From positions 682,001 to 746,000 of the forward strand of contig RSEE01000021.1 of assembly GCA_003971905.1 (NCBI GenBank): 64,000 nt of DNA, written 5' to 3'. Every line of letters begins with the position of its first letter. The first letter of the stretch is position 1. This DNA is from Moniliella sp. 'wahieum'. Taxonomy: Eukaryota; Basidiomycota; Moniliellomycetes; Moniliellales; Moniliellaceae. Shown here one piece after another: positions 24,015 to 38,026 of the stretch. The notes beneath the pieces were generated by a model. That model was not told where the DNA came from. It worked only from the letters and a program-made list of their open reading frames with translations, and searched no databases. The position numbers were made by a program, and so were the translations under genes.

Positions 24015-26404
24015 TCCTCTGTGTAGTCTTCCCTGGTATTTCAATTCGCCGTCACTTCTCTTTTAGTCCCCGCCGTCTCCAAAGATCGGGGCTTTCCCCG
24101 ACGATTCATTGGTGTCTCCACTTCCTTCGTCAATTTGTTCAATAGGGACGATTCCCTCGCAGTTTAGCCACTTGTTCGGATTTCCAACTTTTTACCCCCA
24201 CAGTAGCTCAGCTCCAGATTATCAGTGGTTAACCTGGGATTTAGTACCCCCCCTTAATTGAGAACAGCGTCGTCCTTCGCGGCCTCTGCTTCCATCCCCG
24301 TAATTAACGGTTTCACAAAGGCTACTTACTCTCCGTGCCTGCGTACCTCTGTGATACACAATGAACCACGGAATATATAGGCCGGGATCCCTATCTCTTT
24401 CTTTAGGATTTTCCATAACCTCTCCCAATACCAAGTGTACCTCACAAGTTAATACGTATGCAATTAACTTGTCCAAACCCTGCGTCGACAGCAACTCACA
24501 GTCCACCACAAAATGTAATGTTTCGAAACACGAAAGCCTGAATATGCTGTAACTATTCTGAGGTTTGGCAGGTGGGGTTATTGTCCAGCACCAACTGTCG
24601 CGTAAAAGACATCCGATTGGGCCAGAGAAAAAAATGTCACTAAGGTCACGTCAGAGTGATGTACATCATCTCTATGGATGGATCGCATAAAATCGTGCTG
24701 ACATCCGTTCGACCTAGATTGCCCGAATCCGGAGTAAGGCTTCGTTTGCGGGCCGGCCAGATTGGGAGACAGAGGGCTTAATAATTACCACGGCTTAGAG
24801 CGCGGACTATGCCCAAGACGCCCCGGTTCTAGGACACAGGAAAACTGCAAAAGCGATCTTGGATGTAACTGAGATAAAATGTTGCCTAGGAACGAAATGC
24901 CACTTGGGGAGACCCGTGTATGACTACGCGATCAGTTCCAAATCCGTCGTCAACACCCGTGAGCCTGAAGTCAGTAAAAAATCTCCCATAGTGAGCCGTC
25001 ACAGGTTACCACAGTGAGGCTAATGTGGGGCCTCCAACATTTCACAAGCCCAGTGGGAGGGATGAAGACATAACAGGAAGAAAGAGTAAGAAGCTAACAC
25101 GCGTGTTTCGTCAGCGATTTGTCCTTTTCCTGTAGACTAAGCAAACGAGTGGCAACGATTCCGCCTGCTGGGCTCGTAGAGAGACCGTGCCATGCCCTCT
25201 TCGACATTTAGATCTGACTTTCCTTTCTTTGCTCATGAGCATCAAACTTCGGATGATAGTCTACAAAGTATTTCGCTTTCGTAGCATGTTCATTGCACAT
25301 ATTCAGTGACAGTATCTATCACACTGCTGTTTGGCTATCCCACGAGGGTGTCCCAGTAAAAATCCGGGAACTTTTCTGCAACTAGTGGATTGTGCTAACC
25401 CCAAAGTCATAACATCTATTGCATAACCAAAAAGGGGGGAGTAGAAGACAATAAAAACAATTGCCGTAGTGCCACTGGTCGCATGTCACTAGTATAGCAC
25501 CAAATGAATTCGTGCTATAGGCAGTTACATCACGTGAGTGTCGCGAAAGGAACTAAGAGTATTGAATCCTGTCAAGCTATCACCGTAGAGTCGTGAATAC
25601 AAAGGACGTTAGTGAACATTTCCCCCCAGACCAGGTCGTTTCCTTGCCCTGATATAAACGTCCCGTAAAAAGAAATGTTCTCCATGTCCGCCCGTCCATC
25701 TAGTCATACGAAAAAGACATCGACAGAAGTTTTCTCTGGGTACCGTTCAGCCGGACCACCTGATATAGAGACTGAATCTCGGGTCATGCATGTGTGTGAA
25801 CACGTTTTCGCGAAATGTGTCTAGAGAATCATATGCAATCCACCATTTATAGCAGTGAAGTACAAATTACCCTAATTGTGTGTACGAATAAAAATAGTGA
25901 ATCGTATATCCCCAGTAAGATGATAATTGAATGCCACGACGATGTTTAATCGTCTCATCCGTGCTTCGGCCAAGTGCATGAAGATCTATCTAACAACTCC
26001 ATACAGATTTTTATATCTGCCCATTGGGGTATTTCATACCAGGCATGTGACGACTTCATATATCAATGCAGTGTGTGATGCTTCATAAGACACTATGCAA
26101 CACTACATGGAAGAATTCTTTAATGCTCGGCCTAGATACAAGTATATGACGAGTGAACATATTGCCCAGATACAGTAGTGCAAACAGTCAAATTCGTTCC
26201 CGGATGCTGCCGGTGAGACCAACGGGTGCATTTACATGAATCGGGTCATCATGCATCAACCCTTGTGAATACCACAAAAGGGTATGAATTGTTCACGCTC
26301 TTTTCGTTAGATCAACCCTATCTGTCGGCAAGGAAGCATTCATGAGGGGAGAAGACTGTACAAGTAAGAGACACTAGGGATCAATGATTTGCGGCGGTTT
26401 CTGC

Positions 26405-26600
26405 CACGGGCCCGTCTTGGAGGCTATCGTATTTTTACTTACTTGAGCTGATTTGTACATCTGAACAGGGCTAAGACACGAGGATAGTCCTCACTGTATG
26501 GCAGAGGCGGCTGCAAATGTCGCGATGCTGTGTAGCGCCGGTAACATGTCTGAAGCGTTCGGGTTCAAGGACAGAGTGGCAGCAGCTGCATCTGGAGTAG
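26405..26600. repeat. Diverged direct repeat, copy A
   Basis: Shares ordered blocks with 27375-27570, for example TTACTTACTTGAGCTG against TTACTTGCTTGAACTG, and TATGGCAGAGGCGGCTGCA against TATAGCAGAGACGGCTGCA. The copies are in the same orientation, about 970 bp apart. On the minus strand both translate to a similar CSRLC-containing peptide. No terminal structure is recognised. Confidence 0.5.
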
Positions 26601-27374
26601 GATGTTGGGAGCGGCATGGCTGGAAGCGGGATCACACGCGGCTGAATGTAGCTGTGCTTCGACGTGGCACCTGGGAGGTACACGCGAACTGGATTGACTG
26701 AGGGACGGAGAGCCGAAGAGGGGACTTGAACGTCGAGGCACGGGGCAGGCCCCCCCAGGGGGGCTCGCCCGGGTTTATGGGGTACGATGCCTTAGGAGAC
26801 GAGAAGTCGACTCACTTTCCTCTTCATCCTTCTTCTAGGCAAACTCCACTCTTGCAACCTCCTCGCGGAGACGCTGCCTGGCGTTGCCTAACAAACAGTA
26901 AAGCGCTACTCGCGATCCTCCTACGTTCATGCCAGTGTTCCTTGGATTTTGGATCTGTATCGCGTTCAGTCATCTCGGTGAGTCTTGTCCCGATGGGCAG
27001 GGAAGGTCTCCGCCTGGGAAGCCAGCAACACCATCACAAAGGCGCCACAGTATGTTCGCTTTATTCGTATTAGTGCCACGGATAATTTGGGGGTGTGCAT
27101 TCGTCTGATCCTGTGCAGTCTTAGATTGGTCTGGGTGAGCGCACAGGCCAGTCCATGGCTTCTCCGTTTGCTTGTGCATTAAGAAAGCTCTCAAGGAAAG
27201 AGAACAAAGATATACGGATGCGGATCGCAAGCTTCTCAACATCATATGTCAATAGGGTGAGCTCACATTCCCTGACATACATTATCTACCAAACGGTGCT
27301 TTCCTCTTTCTTTCTGCGAGTGGGATAAAGGGTTGGTGGAACGAGGGACACCCGGTTTTTCAGGAGTACAATCC

Positions 27375-27570
27375 TTAGGGGTCCCAAGGGTCAACTGAAT
27401 TTACTTGCTTGAACTGTGTTTGGTGTATTGGAGCGGAACTAGGGACATGGAGTAGTGACCTCTCGGTGTATAGCAGAGACGGCTGCAGGAGTGTGACAAA
27501 AAGGCTGCCACGTCTGCTTCGGTTTGGGAAGTAGCATTAATGTACCTGAAGTCTTCGAGGCTCAGGAATA
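27375..27570. repeat. Diverged direct repeat, copy B
   Basis: Partner of the repeat at 26405-26600. It lies within a 157-codon minus-strand frame (27401-27874) that contains SHSCSRLCYTPRGHYS. That frame has no known domain. The repeat may be remnants of one transposon family. Confidence 0.5.
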
Positions 27571-28204
27571 GGGAGTGGCACGGGGGATAAACGCCGTCAG
27601 AGACTGTATTCGATCTGGCCGAAGTATAGGACCCACACGAGTCGTCTCTGCAGTGGGGAGCGTAGAGACCAGGACGGGTAGCGAGGAGGTGGCTAAGAGG
27701 AGAGAGAATTGCCTGTACTGAATTGATGGGCAAGGACAAGAGTGAAGACGCCAATGGATCGTGGGGGAAATCCATTACACGGTTGCGGGGTTGGTATGGG
27801 ATAAAACCAAGTTCCCGGAACAAATGGTTTAAAAGCACGACCATAAGCTGTAAGTGGGTTTGGCCATTATCCATATCTCGCTATAATAGAAGTACTTAGC
27901 TTAACCTCGTGTTAAATTTGCGCCAGGGTTATATCCCAAGCAATTCGCACTTGTTTAATCCTAAGTTCGATCAAATGCATTTTTTGGGTGGGTTAGGGTG
28001 TTCATTCTGGCCTGCGGCCACATCAACTTTTTGTCACACGATCGATATGGGCCATAAGTTGTCCCGGGTCAAAAGTGAACTCTTCCTGACCTTGAGGGGA
28101 ACAGCCGTTTCTTGCGGACGGAAAACCAAGCTTAAATCCTTATTGTTGCCGATTCCGCTCTCGGGATGCAGACAAGCCCATACCGCGAGTCATTTGTACC
28201 ATTT

Positions 28205-28475
28205 CTGTCAGTGGCGAATATTGTTAGAGGGTGCTGCTAGGGTTCTCCTGCGCGGCCCTCAATGGATCCGTGACGCTCGCCTAGCCGAGCGGAAGCGTTC
28301 CGCTCGCAGGCCGCGCACGCCCTGCTCGCTCCATCTCCCTTCTCTCTCTCCTTTCTCCTTCCCTTCAGACGTTGCTTGAAGACTTGTGGCTCACCACTTT
28401 GCCTTCATGCCTCGTCTGAAGGCTGCTTTGCAGCTGATCCATAGGATCGCGAGTGCTCCCAAGTCGCACTCTAGC
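28205..28475. repeat. Diverged dispersed repeat, copy 1
   Basis: Aligned by eye with 30791-31045 over about 250 bp. Shared blocks include CTTCCCTTCAGACGTTGCTT, CACTTTGCCTTCA and GTCGCACTCT. Many differences are CC or C here against TT or T in copy 2, suggesting cytosine deamination-type decay. Confidence 0.75.
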
Positions 28476-30790
28476 ATATATTGCTTACGGAGAGAGACAA
28501 ACAGGGAAACAACGCAAAAGAGAATTAACACGAGGCAGGGGAAAGAGAGGGGCGGTAGACGCAAGGACAACCTAGCAAGCAGCAGTGGTGAACACGGGAC
28601 GAATATTGTTGCAAATATATACCTATTTCCACCCGGGTAGAAGGAAATTAATAGTTGGGGTAGCGCGGATCATCGCTTGACCATCCGCGATCGAGAACTT
28701 GGTTTTGGGTGTTGGTCATCCAACCAATACCTGGGACCAGGGTGAAGCCCCGGTGACGAGGGCGAAGAGATCCTGTAGGCTCAGGTAGGCTCGCCTGCCC
28801 GTCTTGCGCATAACACTATTCGTAGTCGTCATCTTCCCTCTCACATATGTGCATTTATTTCCGTGTAAATCTGCACTCTCTCCACAGTATCTCCCGCACA
28901 AATTCCACTTCCATTCCACAAGGATCGACCGTTCCAGTCCGTGATAGAACCTATCCGGCCCTCCGATTTTCGTTTTGTCTCCAGAATCGTAAACCTGTGT
29001 TCAGACTGTTGTGGTATAATGCAGTGTGGCACGCTATAATACTAGTCTTGTCCGATCCGGTGCATACGCAACAACCTTGCCACACACGCGAAAATAGATG
29101 CCCCAACTAAGTGGGCCTCACCTGGTCTCCACAGCTCTGCTCGCATCCAACACCATCAATCGAGCAGGTTCGATCAACTATGAGAAATCCGTTCTTTTCT
29201 CAGGGAGCGCACCCCTAAAATGGAAGGCCGCGGAGCCGGAGATGGAGAGGGTTCTATAGTTTGATAAAAGACCAGTCGTTGCTTCGCACAAACCGGGATC
29301 CGGGATAGTATGTGATTACAGCACATCTCGTCCTAGGAGAGAGCCCCAATTCTTGCTGTTGGGGGGCGCAGAAAACGGGTATGAGCGATGACGGGATTGG
29401 TGGTATATAAAGGGGGAAGATGATATAAATGACCATCCACAGCCACACGAGAGGCAACACACCAGCCCCCCTGGACCCATGCCACATGCAGTTCCTATAT
29501 ATCCCTTTAGCGGGTAGTATTACTACCCTTGGAAAAGAAGAACAAAACGAGCGTTTCAATAAAAAGTTCGTGAACAACCACAGCGGTGGGTGACTTTTCC
29601 GACACAACTATAGGTAGGCAGCGGACGAAACCTTTGGATGGGATCTGTGGTGGACTGAGTAGAACCCTGTGACCTCAGAGAGGCCTCTTAGGTGTAGACC
29701 AAAATGTTCTTGTCTGAAGTTTTGCTGGTTGGGATAACATTGTGGACTTCGGGAGGAAGAAAACTCGTCTGGGGGGTTTTATAACCATTTCCCATTTCAT
29801 TTCGGCTTTTCTTCCTTAATTGCGATTTTCGACCCTGCTTTTATGGCTGCGATTTGGATGCGACCTCTTTATGTATGGCCTGGGCGCGTTTTGAGCAATG
29901 TTTTCCTTGACGCCATTTGGTCCTTTCTCCGGTTAGTAGAAGTACTTTTGTTTTCTCGTCGAGTCCGTGTTGAAGCTACAACTAGGAAGATGACAATATC
30001 CACGTGTACATGGGGATCCTGCCCTTCAATTCATGAGGTGCTGGGAAGAGGAAAATATGCGCTTGGGAAGGTACTAAACGTTATTACTCTCTTGATTTTC
30101 AAAGGTGGTACTGCGCACATTGCTATTGGTGCCTATGTCGTTTTGCTCCACGGATAATGAGTGAAAGCTCCCGACTCTGCTCTCCAGGAGGTCGGACTAG
30201 ATGATGAACAACACAATGCTCAGGTCTTTCTAATGAATCCTGGACTTCAAATCACTAGCCCAAGAGATGAATCGACGCTGTGCTCTTGGTTCTCAAGCCC
30301 AAAGTCGTTGCTTCAAAATCGAGGGGGGGGGGGTATGACAAGAAGGTGCCCCATAGCAACTGCTGCTCCGTTGATCAACGCAGTATCTTTGATCAGATCA
30401 ACAACAGAGCTCTAGTACTCCCATTGCACGTTATGATCCCCTCCATTCGTCTCAAGCTTTTCTCCCGAACGGCGATCACACAGGCGGGATCCCCATTAGT
30501 CTCAACTCAGGATCGCATTATCGATCACGCAGTTATATGTTGACCACTGCAAAATCTGTGGGGGCCACCAAGAATATCAACAGGATGAGTTGGACGCCAC
30601 ATTTTTGGGTTTGGAGGACTGAAGATGCTAGAGTGTGGGCACCCAGTCCCAGAAAAGGAGAGCTTGTACCAGTTACGCTGACATCTTGTCGTTCTCACAG
30701 ACCATAGGCGGTGATATCCTGCCATATAGTTGACGAGGAAAACAAGGATACGGCGGCCGGATCGATACGGATTAGCAGTGTACACTCTCC

Positions 30791-31045
30791 GTCAGCGCGT
30801 CGACAGTGTTGGAGGGTAGCGTTATAGGGTTCCCCTGGACGGCCCTCGGCTGATCGGTGACGGTCGCTTAGTCAGGCGGAAGAGTTGCTCTCGCAGGTTG
30901 TGCATCCCAGCATCTCCCTTCTCTGCCTCCCACCTCCTTCCCTTCAGACGTTGCTTGAAGACGTGGCTTAGCACTTTGCCTTCACACCTTGAGCGATTTT
31001 ATGGGATCAGCTTACGTCGCACTCTGGCAGACAGAAGTCTCATGC
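30791..31045. repeat. Diverged dispersed repeat, copy 2
   Basis: Same orientation as copy 1 (28205-28475), about 2.6 kb away. It contains CTTCCCTTCAGACGTTGCTT exactly. It reads TTGTGCA where copy 1 reads CCGCGCA. It lies near the right boundary of the gene desert. Confidence 0.75.
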
Positions 31046-31460
31046 GTATTAGTCTGGTTGAGACTGAGACAGAACGGTCACGCGTGACGTATCGTATCGG
31101 CCGGCTGTTCTGTTTCCCTGCTGCAGATCATTCTGGAAAGGCTGCCGGCTGATACGTTGATCGTCCGAGCACAAGACCCTCGGGGGATCGTTTGACTCAC
31201 CGATGCGCATGACCAATGGAGCAAGCTGGAAGGGAACAGACATAGGAGTGGGCAGCGCGCACGTGGGCAGAGGCGATGCGCTGATCCGTCCGGGCGAGGC
31301 GGACGATACGGATGCCAGGATTCATTAATCATTGTCTGGGTAGACAAAAAACGCGCCGCTGAGGCAATACTTAGTACTTACTGCGTAGCCATTATTCATT
31401 CCCTATTCACTCTTCCCTCTTCCTGCGTGCTTCGTCGATCATCGACTATCGCCATGCCAG

Positions 31461-31600
31461 CGCAACCCTACCCTAAGCGAGCTAACCCTAGCGCGCCGTG
31501 CTGCCGACGTGGAGGCCGCCAGGGTGCGCGCTCTGGCATGTGACGCACAGCGCCACTCGCACGCTCGGCAGCCCGGCACTGGCGCCGTGCGGCGGCCTTA
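31461..31600 (+). promoter_or_regulatory. Telobox-like motifs and GGCGCC box upstream of UDP-galactopyranose mutase
   Basis: CAACCCTACCCTAAG (31463-31477) and CTAACCCTAGC (31482-31492) precede a CACTGGCGCCGTGC 14-mer (about 31578-31591). The 14-mer is identical to the one upstream of the nucleoporin gene. The region is strongly GC-rich, in contrast to the desert ending just before it. Function inferred. Confidence 0.45.
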
Positions 31601-31915
31601 GCGCGTCCGGCCCCGCGCGTGTCAGCGCAGCAGCGCGCCCGCGCCCACACGGGACCCACACTGCCCCCCGGCCGCGCTGCCTGCGGTTGCCCCGCCTTTG
31701 GACGACACGCTGCACAGCGCCAGTGCCGGGGCCGGCGGCCACGGCGCCGGTGTGGCGCGGGAGTGGCGCAGAGCGGGCTGCGCAAGGCTGCGCTCGCGCG
31801 TCGCTCGCAGGCAGCCCGCCGATCTTTCCCTTGCAGGAATCTCCCGCGCCCACTTCTTAAGCTCCGCCCGTGTCACTCCACCTCCTCCTCCACCACCACC
31901 TCCCCCCCCGCCCCC

Positions 31916-33522
<1,607 letters not shown>

Positions 33523-34639
33523 GGCCTCTGCAAGTCTGTGGGCGCTCCTGGCGTCCGGGGCAACAAGACTCACTATGCTGCACTGCACTAATGTACATTT
33601 CTTGCGCTTGGAGGTTGCTTTTTCTCTCTCTCTCGGCGGGTAGTATAGCACGGGACAGAAGCCGAGATCGCGACGGCAGGGCAGGGCGAGGAAAGGAAGA
33701 GGCTGGTCACAAGCAGCATAGCATCCCGCACGACTGGGTCTGCGTGGCATCGTCTTGAGATTGGACATGGGATGGACGAGCGAGGATGGGTGATGTGATG
33801 TTCACCATCCCACTGGTGTTGAACGTTGAATGTTGGGGCGATGCCCCAATCACGCCATCCTGCGTGATAGTCATCACCCCTCTCTTTCCGCCCGGAAGCT
33901 TCCTCAGCTCCGCGGTACCCTCGTCTATATAAGGCCCTACCCTTCTCATAGCCTCCTGTACCTCTCCTCAGAACCACATCCTCCATTCCACTCCTCCTTC
34001 AGCATTGAACACGTTGAACGTGTTGAACGTTGAAGACGTTGAAGGTTGAAGGTTGAAGCTTGAAGCTTGAAGTGTGGTGGCATGTGGGGCATCACTTGGT
34101 TTGATGGCTTGATCGACGTGATCGGCCATGTCGCTGGCAAGCGGAACTGGCTATAGAGCTCCGCGACTCGCCGGATTGTTGTCTCTGACTTTTCCCACCC
34201 TGCACTGCACAGGTGAACTTCTGGTTCTCTCTTCCTGTTCTCTTCCTGCTTCTGGCGCTTGTCCTTGTCCCGCGGTTGCATTGAAGGTTGGACTAGCGTC
34301 ACGCGCGTCACGCGTTACGCGTTAGGCTTAGCGCTTAGGCCCGTTACGCGTTAAGCCTCAGGTACAAGAAGCTGTCTTTGACTGTTTCCACCCTGCACGG
34401 TGCAATCGTCCATAGCTTGGTAGCGTAGCTACTTTCATCGCACTCACACACTGATCGCCCGGTCCCCCAATTCTTCCGACGCGACAGACGACGCGCCACC
34501 ACAGTGCGCTGGTGCGCCGCCTGCTCTTGAACATTGCAAGCGGTGTAAGCGCCGTTTTCACGCCACAAAGATCCACATGGGCGCGTCGCGTTCCTGAGAA
34601 CCCACACCACCAACCATCATCCCCCCCACCCTAACCGCG
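33523..34639. other. Intergenic region with TTGAA-type minisatellite
   Basis: About 1.1 kb without a supported gene. The array 34003-34078 is built from GTTGAACGTTGAAGACGTTG, then GAAGGTTGAAGCTTGAAG. Near 34300-34360 GCGTTACGCGTTAGGCTTAGCGC forms overlapping palindromic units. A TATATAAGG box near 33924 could belong to a promoter but no downstream gene explains it. Confidence 0.55.
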
Positions 34640-37600
34640 ATGGCGTCCGAGAAGAATGTGGAGATGAAGATGAAGACGGCGACGGAGACGGATGTGGCGA
34701 TGGAGATGGAGATGGGGATGGAGGCCGTGACGGTGACGGAGACGGGCCATCCAATGCCTGCCAGCACCGTCCCGCCCTGCGCCGGCGCCGCCTCCCCAGA
34801 TCCCGACGCGACTACCGCCCCGCTGAGCCTGCCCAGTCTCAATCGCCTGCTTTCCTCATGCTCGCGTCAACGGTGGGCAAGCTCCGCCTGACGATTTCGC
34901 CGCAGCTGGCTCAGTAAGTCCCATCTCTCTCTCTCTTTCTCCATGCTCATCCACGCACACACCATCCCGAGCGCATGGGCGCCGCCGAGCTCACCTGGTC
35001 TGACCTATCCTGTCCTGACGCGACCCACAGAGTTGTTGCCTCCCTCTCCGCGCCGCTTTCCGAGCCCGATGGGTTGGCGATTCGCGCCGCTGCGGCGCGC
35101 GTGCTGGGTGTGGTGGCGCGTACGCCGGGCCGTATATCAGCCAAGATTGCATCGCACCTGGCACGGGTACGTAGTGTCCCCTCGCTCTTTTCCTGTCTGC
35201 AGCAAGTCATCGACCACACGGTTCAATCCGGTTGTACCTCCTACACCGAGGAGATCAAGGTGATCGAAGCCGTGTTGCGTGCGCTCGGTGCCATTTGGCG
35301 TGTGACCGCCCCCCTGTGTGGCTTGCGCAACTTGCGCTACGGTGCCGGGCCTGGGCCCTACGTCCCCCTCTGGGGGGCCGAGGAGGACGAAGGGTTGCCG
35401 TTGATGGCGCAGCGCATGCTCACCGACAAGCAGACTGCCTGGACTCCTGGATTTTACCCCTACCGCGGCCCCGAGGCTGGTGATGAGGACCAAAGCATGG
35501 CCGAATGGATTTTGCTGCGGTGCATGTGGGTCGCCGAGCTGGACAGCTATGTGTTACCGGGCAACCTGCGCATCCTGCTCAGCTGCGTGTTCCTCACCGA
35601 AGATGTCGTGGTCGGATCTCCGGTCCTGGTCATCCCGCACTCGTACTGCTTCAAGGCACGCCATCATGCGGCGACTTTGGTGGCAGAGATTATTGCTTCG
35701 CAGTTTTCTCCCGACCTTGCTGTTGAGCTTGCGGTTGCCGAACAGTTCCGGTCCAAGGAAGAGTTGGCGCTCTACTATGGCTTGGGCATCGACGACCCCC
35801 AAGCCCGCCACCCTGGCTGGACCAAGGGGCCCTACCTGGACCCGCCGGTTCGACTGAGCCGCAGCCTAAGTGACTCTGCGAAGCTGTACGAATGTGTGCG
35901 CAGTTTGACCCGTACCGCCACTCGGTCTTCACACCGACCTCTGCTTTGCGCGTGACCCCCCCGATGCAGCGGGGCCGGTACTAAGCGCAAACTGTCGTCC
36001 GATCGCGATTCGTGCCCGCGTCCCACCCAGATCTTGAAGATGACAGAGGACAAAAACGGGCCGTGCAAGGAGGAGCCTCAATCGCCTCCGTCGCACCTCC
36101 AGTATGATCAGGAGGAGAATGAGTTCGGGCCCTCCATATCGCCGCTACTGGATTGTGTTGAATCCAACCTGGCTGCCTTGCGTGGTGAACCGGTACGTCG
36201 TGTTCCGTCCTCCGATTTTCGCTGCTTTTGGCTGACGCCCACCGTAGTCGGCGCAACTGCCCCTGATTGACATGTTAGTGGCCTTATGGGCTTTCGAATA
36301 TCACGACAGATATTACTGCGACGGCGTTGACACTGTCACAAACCGACTGACCAAATGGGGCGGTACTGTCTCAAGCCAACTGACCAAATGGGGCAGTGTG
36401 GCCGAGGGAACGAACTGCTGCGCGTGTGGCTGAAAGAATGGTACGTCGTTTATCAATATCACCGCCGACCCTCTCCCCCCCCTCTTCCTGAGACCGCTGT
36501 TGGTTCGCCGGCGCTTCTGGGTTATTGTTGGTACGTGCTGCTAACCCCCACACAGCAATGCGACAGTCCCGCCCTCGCCCGTCAAGCTGTCGGACCACTC
36601 GTTCGTCATGTCACCGCCTGCCTCCCACTTCAAGTCAAGAACCTTCTATGACAAGTGGCTGCGTTTGGGCTCGTACCCATTGACGACGATGATGGCTGCC
36701 CCGCATCGGTTTTACTACGGCATTTTATCCGACGGTATGTCCGAGGTTCCCAACTTCATCCTGGCCTGTCTGTGGAGTCGGCTGGACAAGCAGGGCGCTT
36801 ACTTCGGCCTTGTTGGCCAAGCTGCCCACGCGACCGTTTACCATGGCCCTATCCCCTTGACCCGGCCGAGGCTGCGGACCCGTTGGGCCAATTGGCGCTG
36901 CTGCAGCGGGAAGAAGAAGGGTTACTACGTTGTCTGGCTCGAGGGCGTGGTATCAGGACGTCGTTGCCGGGTGATTGGATCGAGCCGCCCCTGCCCACGG
37001 CGTCGTTGCGCTCGCCATCGCTCGGTGTGCGTGCGGAGGCGATCAAGACGCAGGTGTGGACAATCAAGAGCAGAGGTATTATGCCGAACTGTGGGGATGT
37101 GAAGGAATCTGGTATTCTGGAGCCAGGCGTGCGGTCGTCCTATCTGCTTCCTCCTGCTGAATGGGAGAAGGACGCTCGCTGGTGCGCACTTACTCATTCC
37201 GAAAGCATGCTGAGCATCGTGTATAAGATGTTTCAGATCGAAAGCCGCATGCCGGTTACCCGCCTCCCCTTCCGTCCGACAGCCCGCTGGTGCGTCTGGT
37301 GTTGACGCGGTCTCGGCCCAACTGCATCCGCCCTCGCGACTCGAAGGCTTCCGGAAACCGTACCTGATGTCAGAGATGATGCGTGGGCGCTCGATCGATC
37401 TGCTGGGCTTGATGAGTTTCCGCCCGGGCGCGTTTGAGGAGGTGTGTTACGAGGAGATTGGGGTTCCGTCTTTTTTTGCATTGGCAGGGGAAGACCAGCC
37501 TATTGCGATTCGATGCGCGGCTCTGTACTTTCTGTGCGTTCTCCGGTTTAGCCCAGATTGCCCGCGCACGTTCCACCGCGACGTGCCGCCTGCAGAATGG

Positions 37601-38026
37601 CTTGAGTTTTGCTGCGGCAAGCGCGGGCAGCGGTGAAGTTGGCGCCGTATGTGAGAGAAGCGGCAGTTGGAAGTGTACCACCGTCGGACTACAGTGACGA
37701 CGATGATGCTGGTCGGTGTCTTCGGAGGGGGACACTCGTGTGGAGAAGCTGGGCGACGAGTTTATGAATACCGACTGGATTAAGTGGGGAATACGGAGAG
37801 TACGACGATGTGTGTGAGCTCGTGTTTCGTCTGTGGAAAGAAACGTTTTCGCCGCAGCAACGGGCAGAAGACCATGTGGACGGCGTCCGCCTCTGTCCTT
37901 GCTCCTGTCTGCGACATGATCCGTGCGTTTGGGAAGAGCCGCATTCGTTGGATGGTGCGGAAAATCGATCGCGTGACGGCGGTCCTGAGTGCTTTTGAGC
38001 ACCGCTTGGACTCGAATGAGCTCTAG
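34640..38026 (+). CDS. Large helical (ARM/HEAT-like) protein of unknown function
   Basis: Begins MASEKNVEMKMKTATETDVA, has an apparent intron near 34913-35030, then a long open stretch 35031-35955. This holds helical repeats such as LAIRAAAARVLGVVARTPGR, VIEAVLRALGAIWRVTAPLC and RHHAATLVAEIIASQFSPDL. The coding signal continues in shifting frames through LLDCVESNLAALRGEP (36145-36190), a further intron, and DQPIAIRCAALYFLCVLRF (37495-37551). The last piece reads VCELVFRLWKETFSPQQRAE and IRWMVRKIDRVTAVLSAFEH, ending RLDSNEL-stop. Total length is near 1,000 residues. One segment (DQPIAIRCAALYFL) faintly recalls the Uso1/p115 armadillo head, but the rest does not obviously match. The family is not recognised. 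Confidence 0.55.

Larger units (their letters stand above)
20788..31440. other. Gene desert of about 10.7 kb with lower GC and decayed repeats
   Basis: No conserved gene can be read in either strand between eIF2-gamma and the UDP-galactopyranose mutase promoter. Base composition falls well below the flanks (for example 19 of 60 bases G or C at 25861-25920). Open frames are short and lack motifs. At least two pairs of diverged repeats lie inside (26405-26600 with 27375-27570; 28205-28475 with 30791-31045), with many C-to-T type differences in the second pair. An 89-codon frame with an 11-residue repeat lies at 23745-24014. Plausible readings are a heterochromatic island of old transposons, a centromere core or flank, or a degenerate locus. 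The sequence alone does not decide. Confidence 0.7.

Noticed and set aside
27401-27874. The 157-codon minus-strand frame as a genuine gene
   Set aside because: No homologous motif or codon signal is evident, and it lies in decayed repeat DNA. Retained only as part of a repeat family.
20788-31440. Mating-type or secondary-metabolite locus in the gene-poor block
   Set aside because: No homeodomain, HMG, pheromone/receptor, PKS, NRPS or terpene motifs were readable in any frame.
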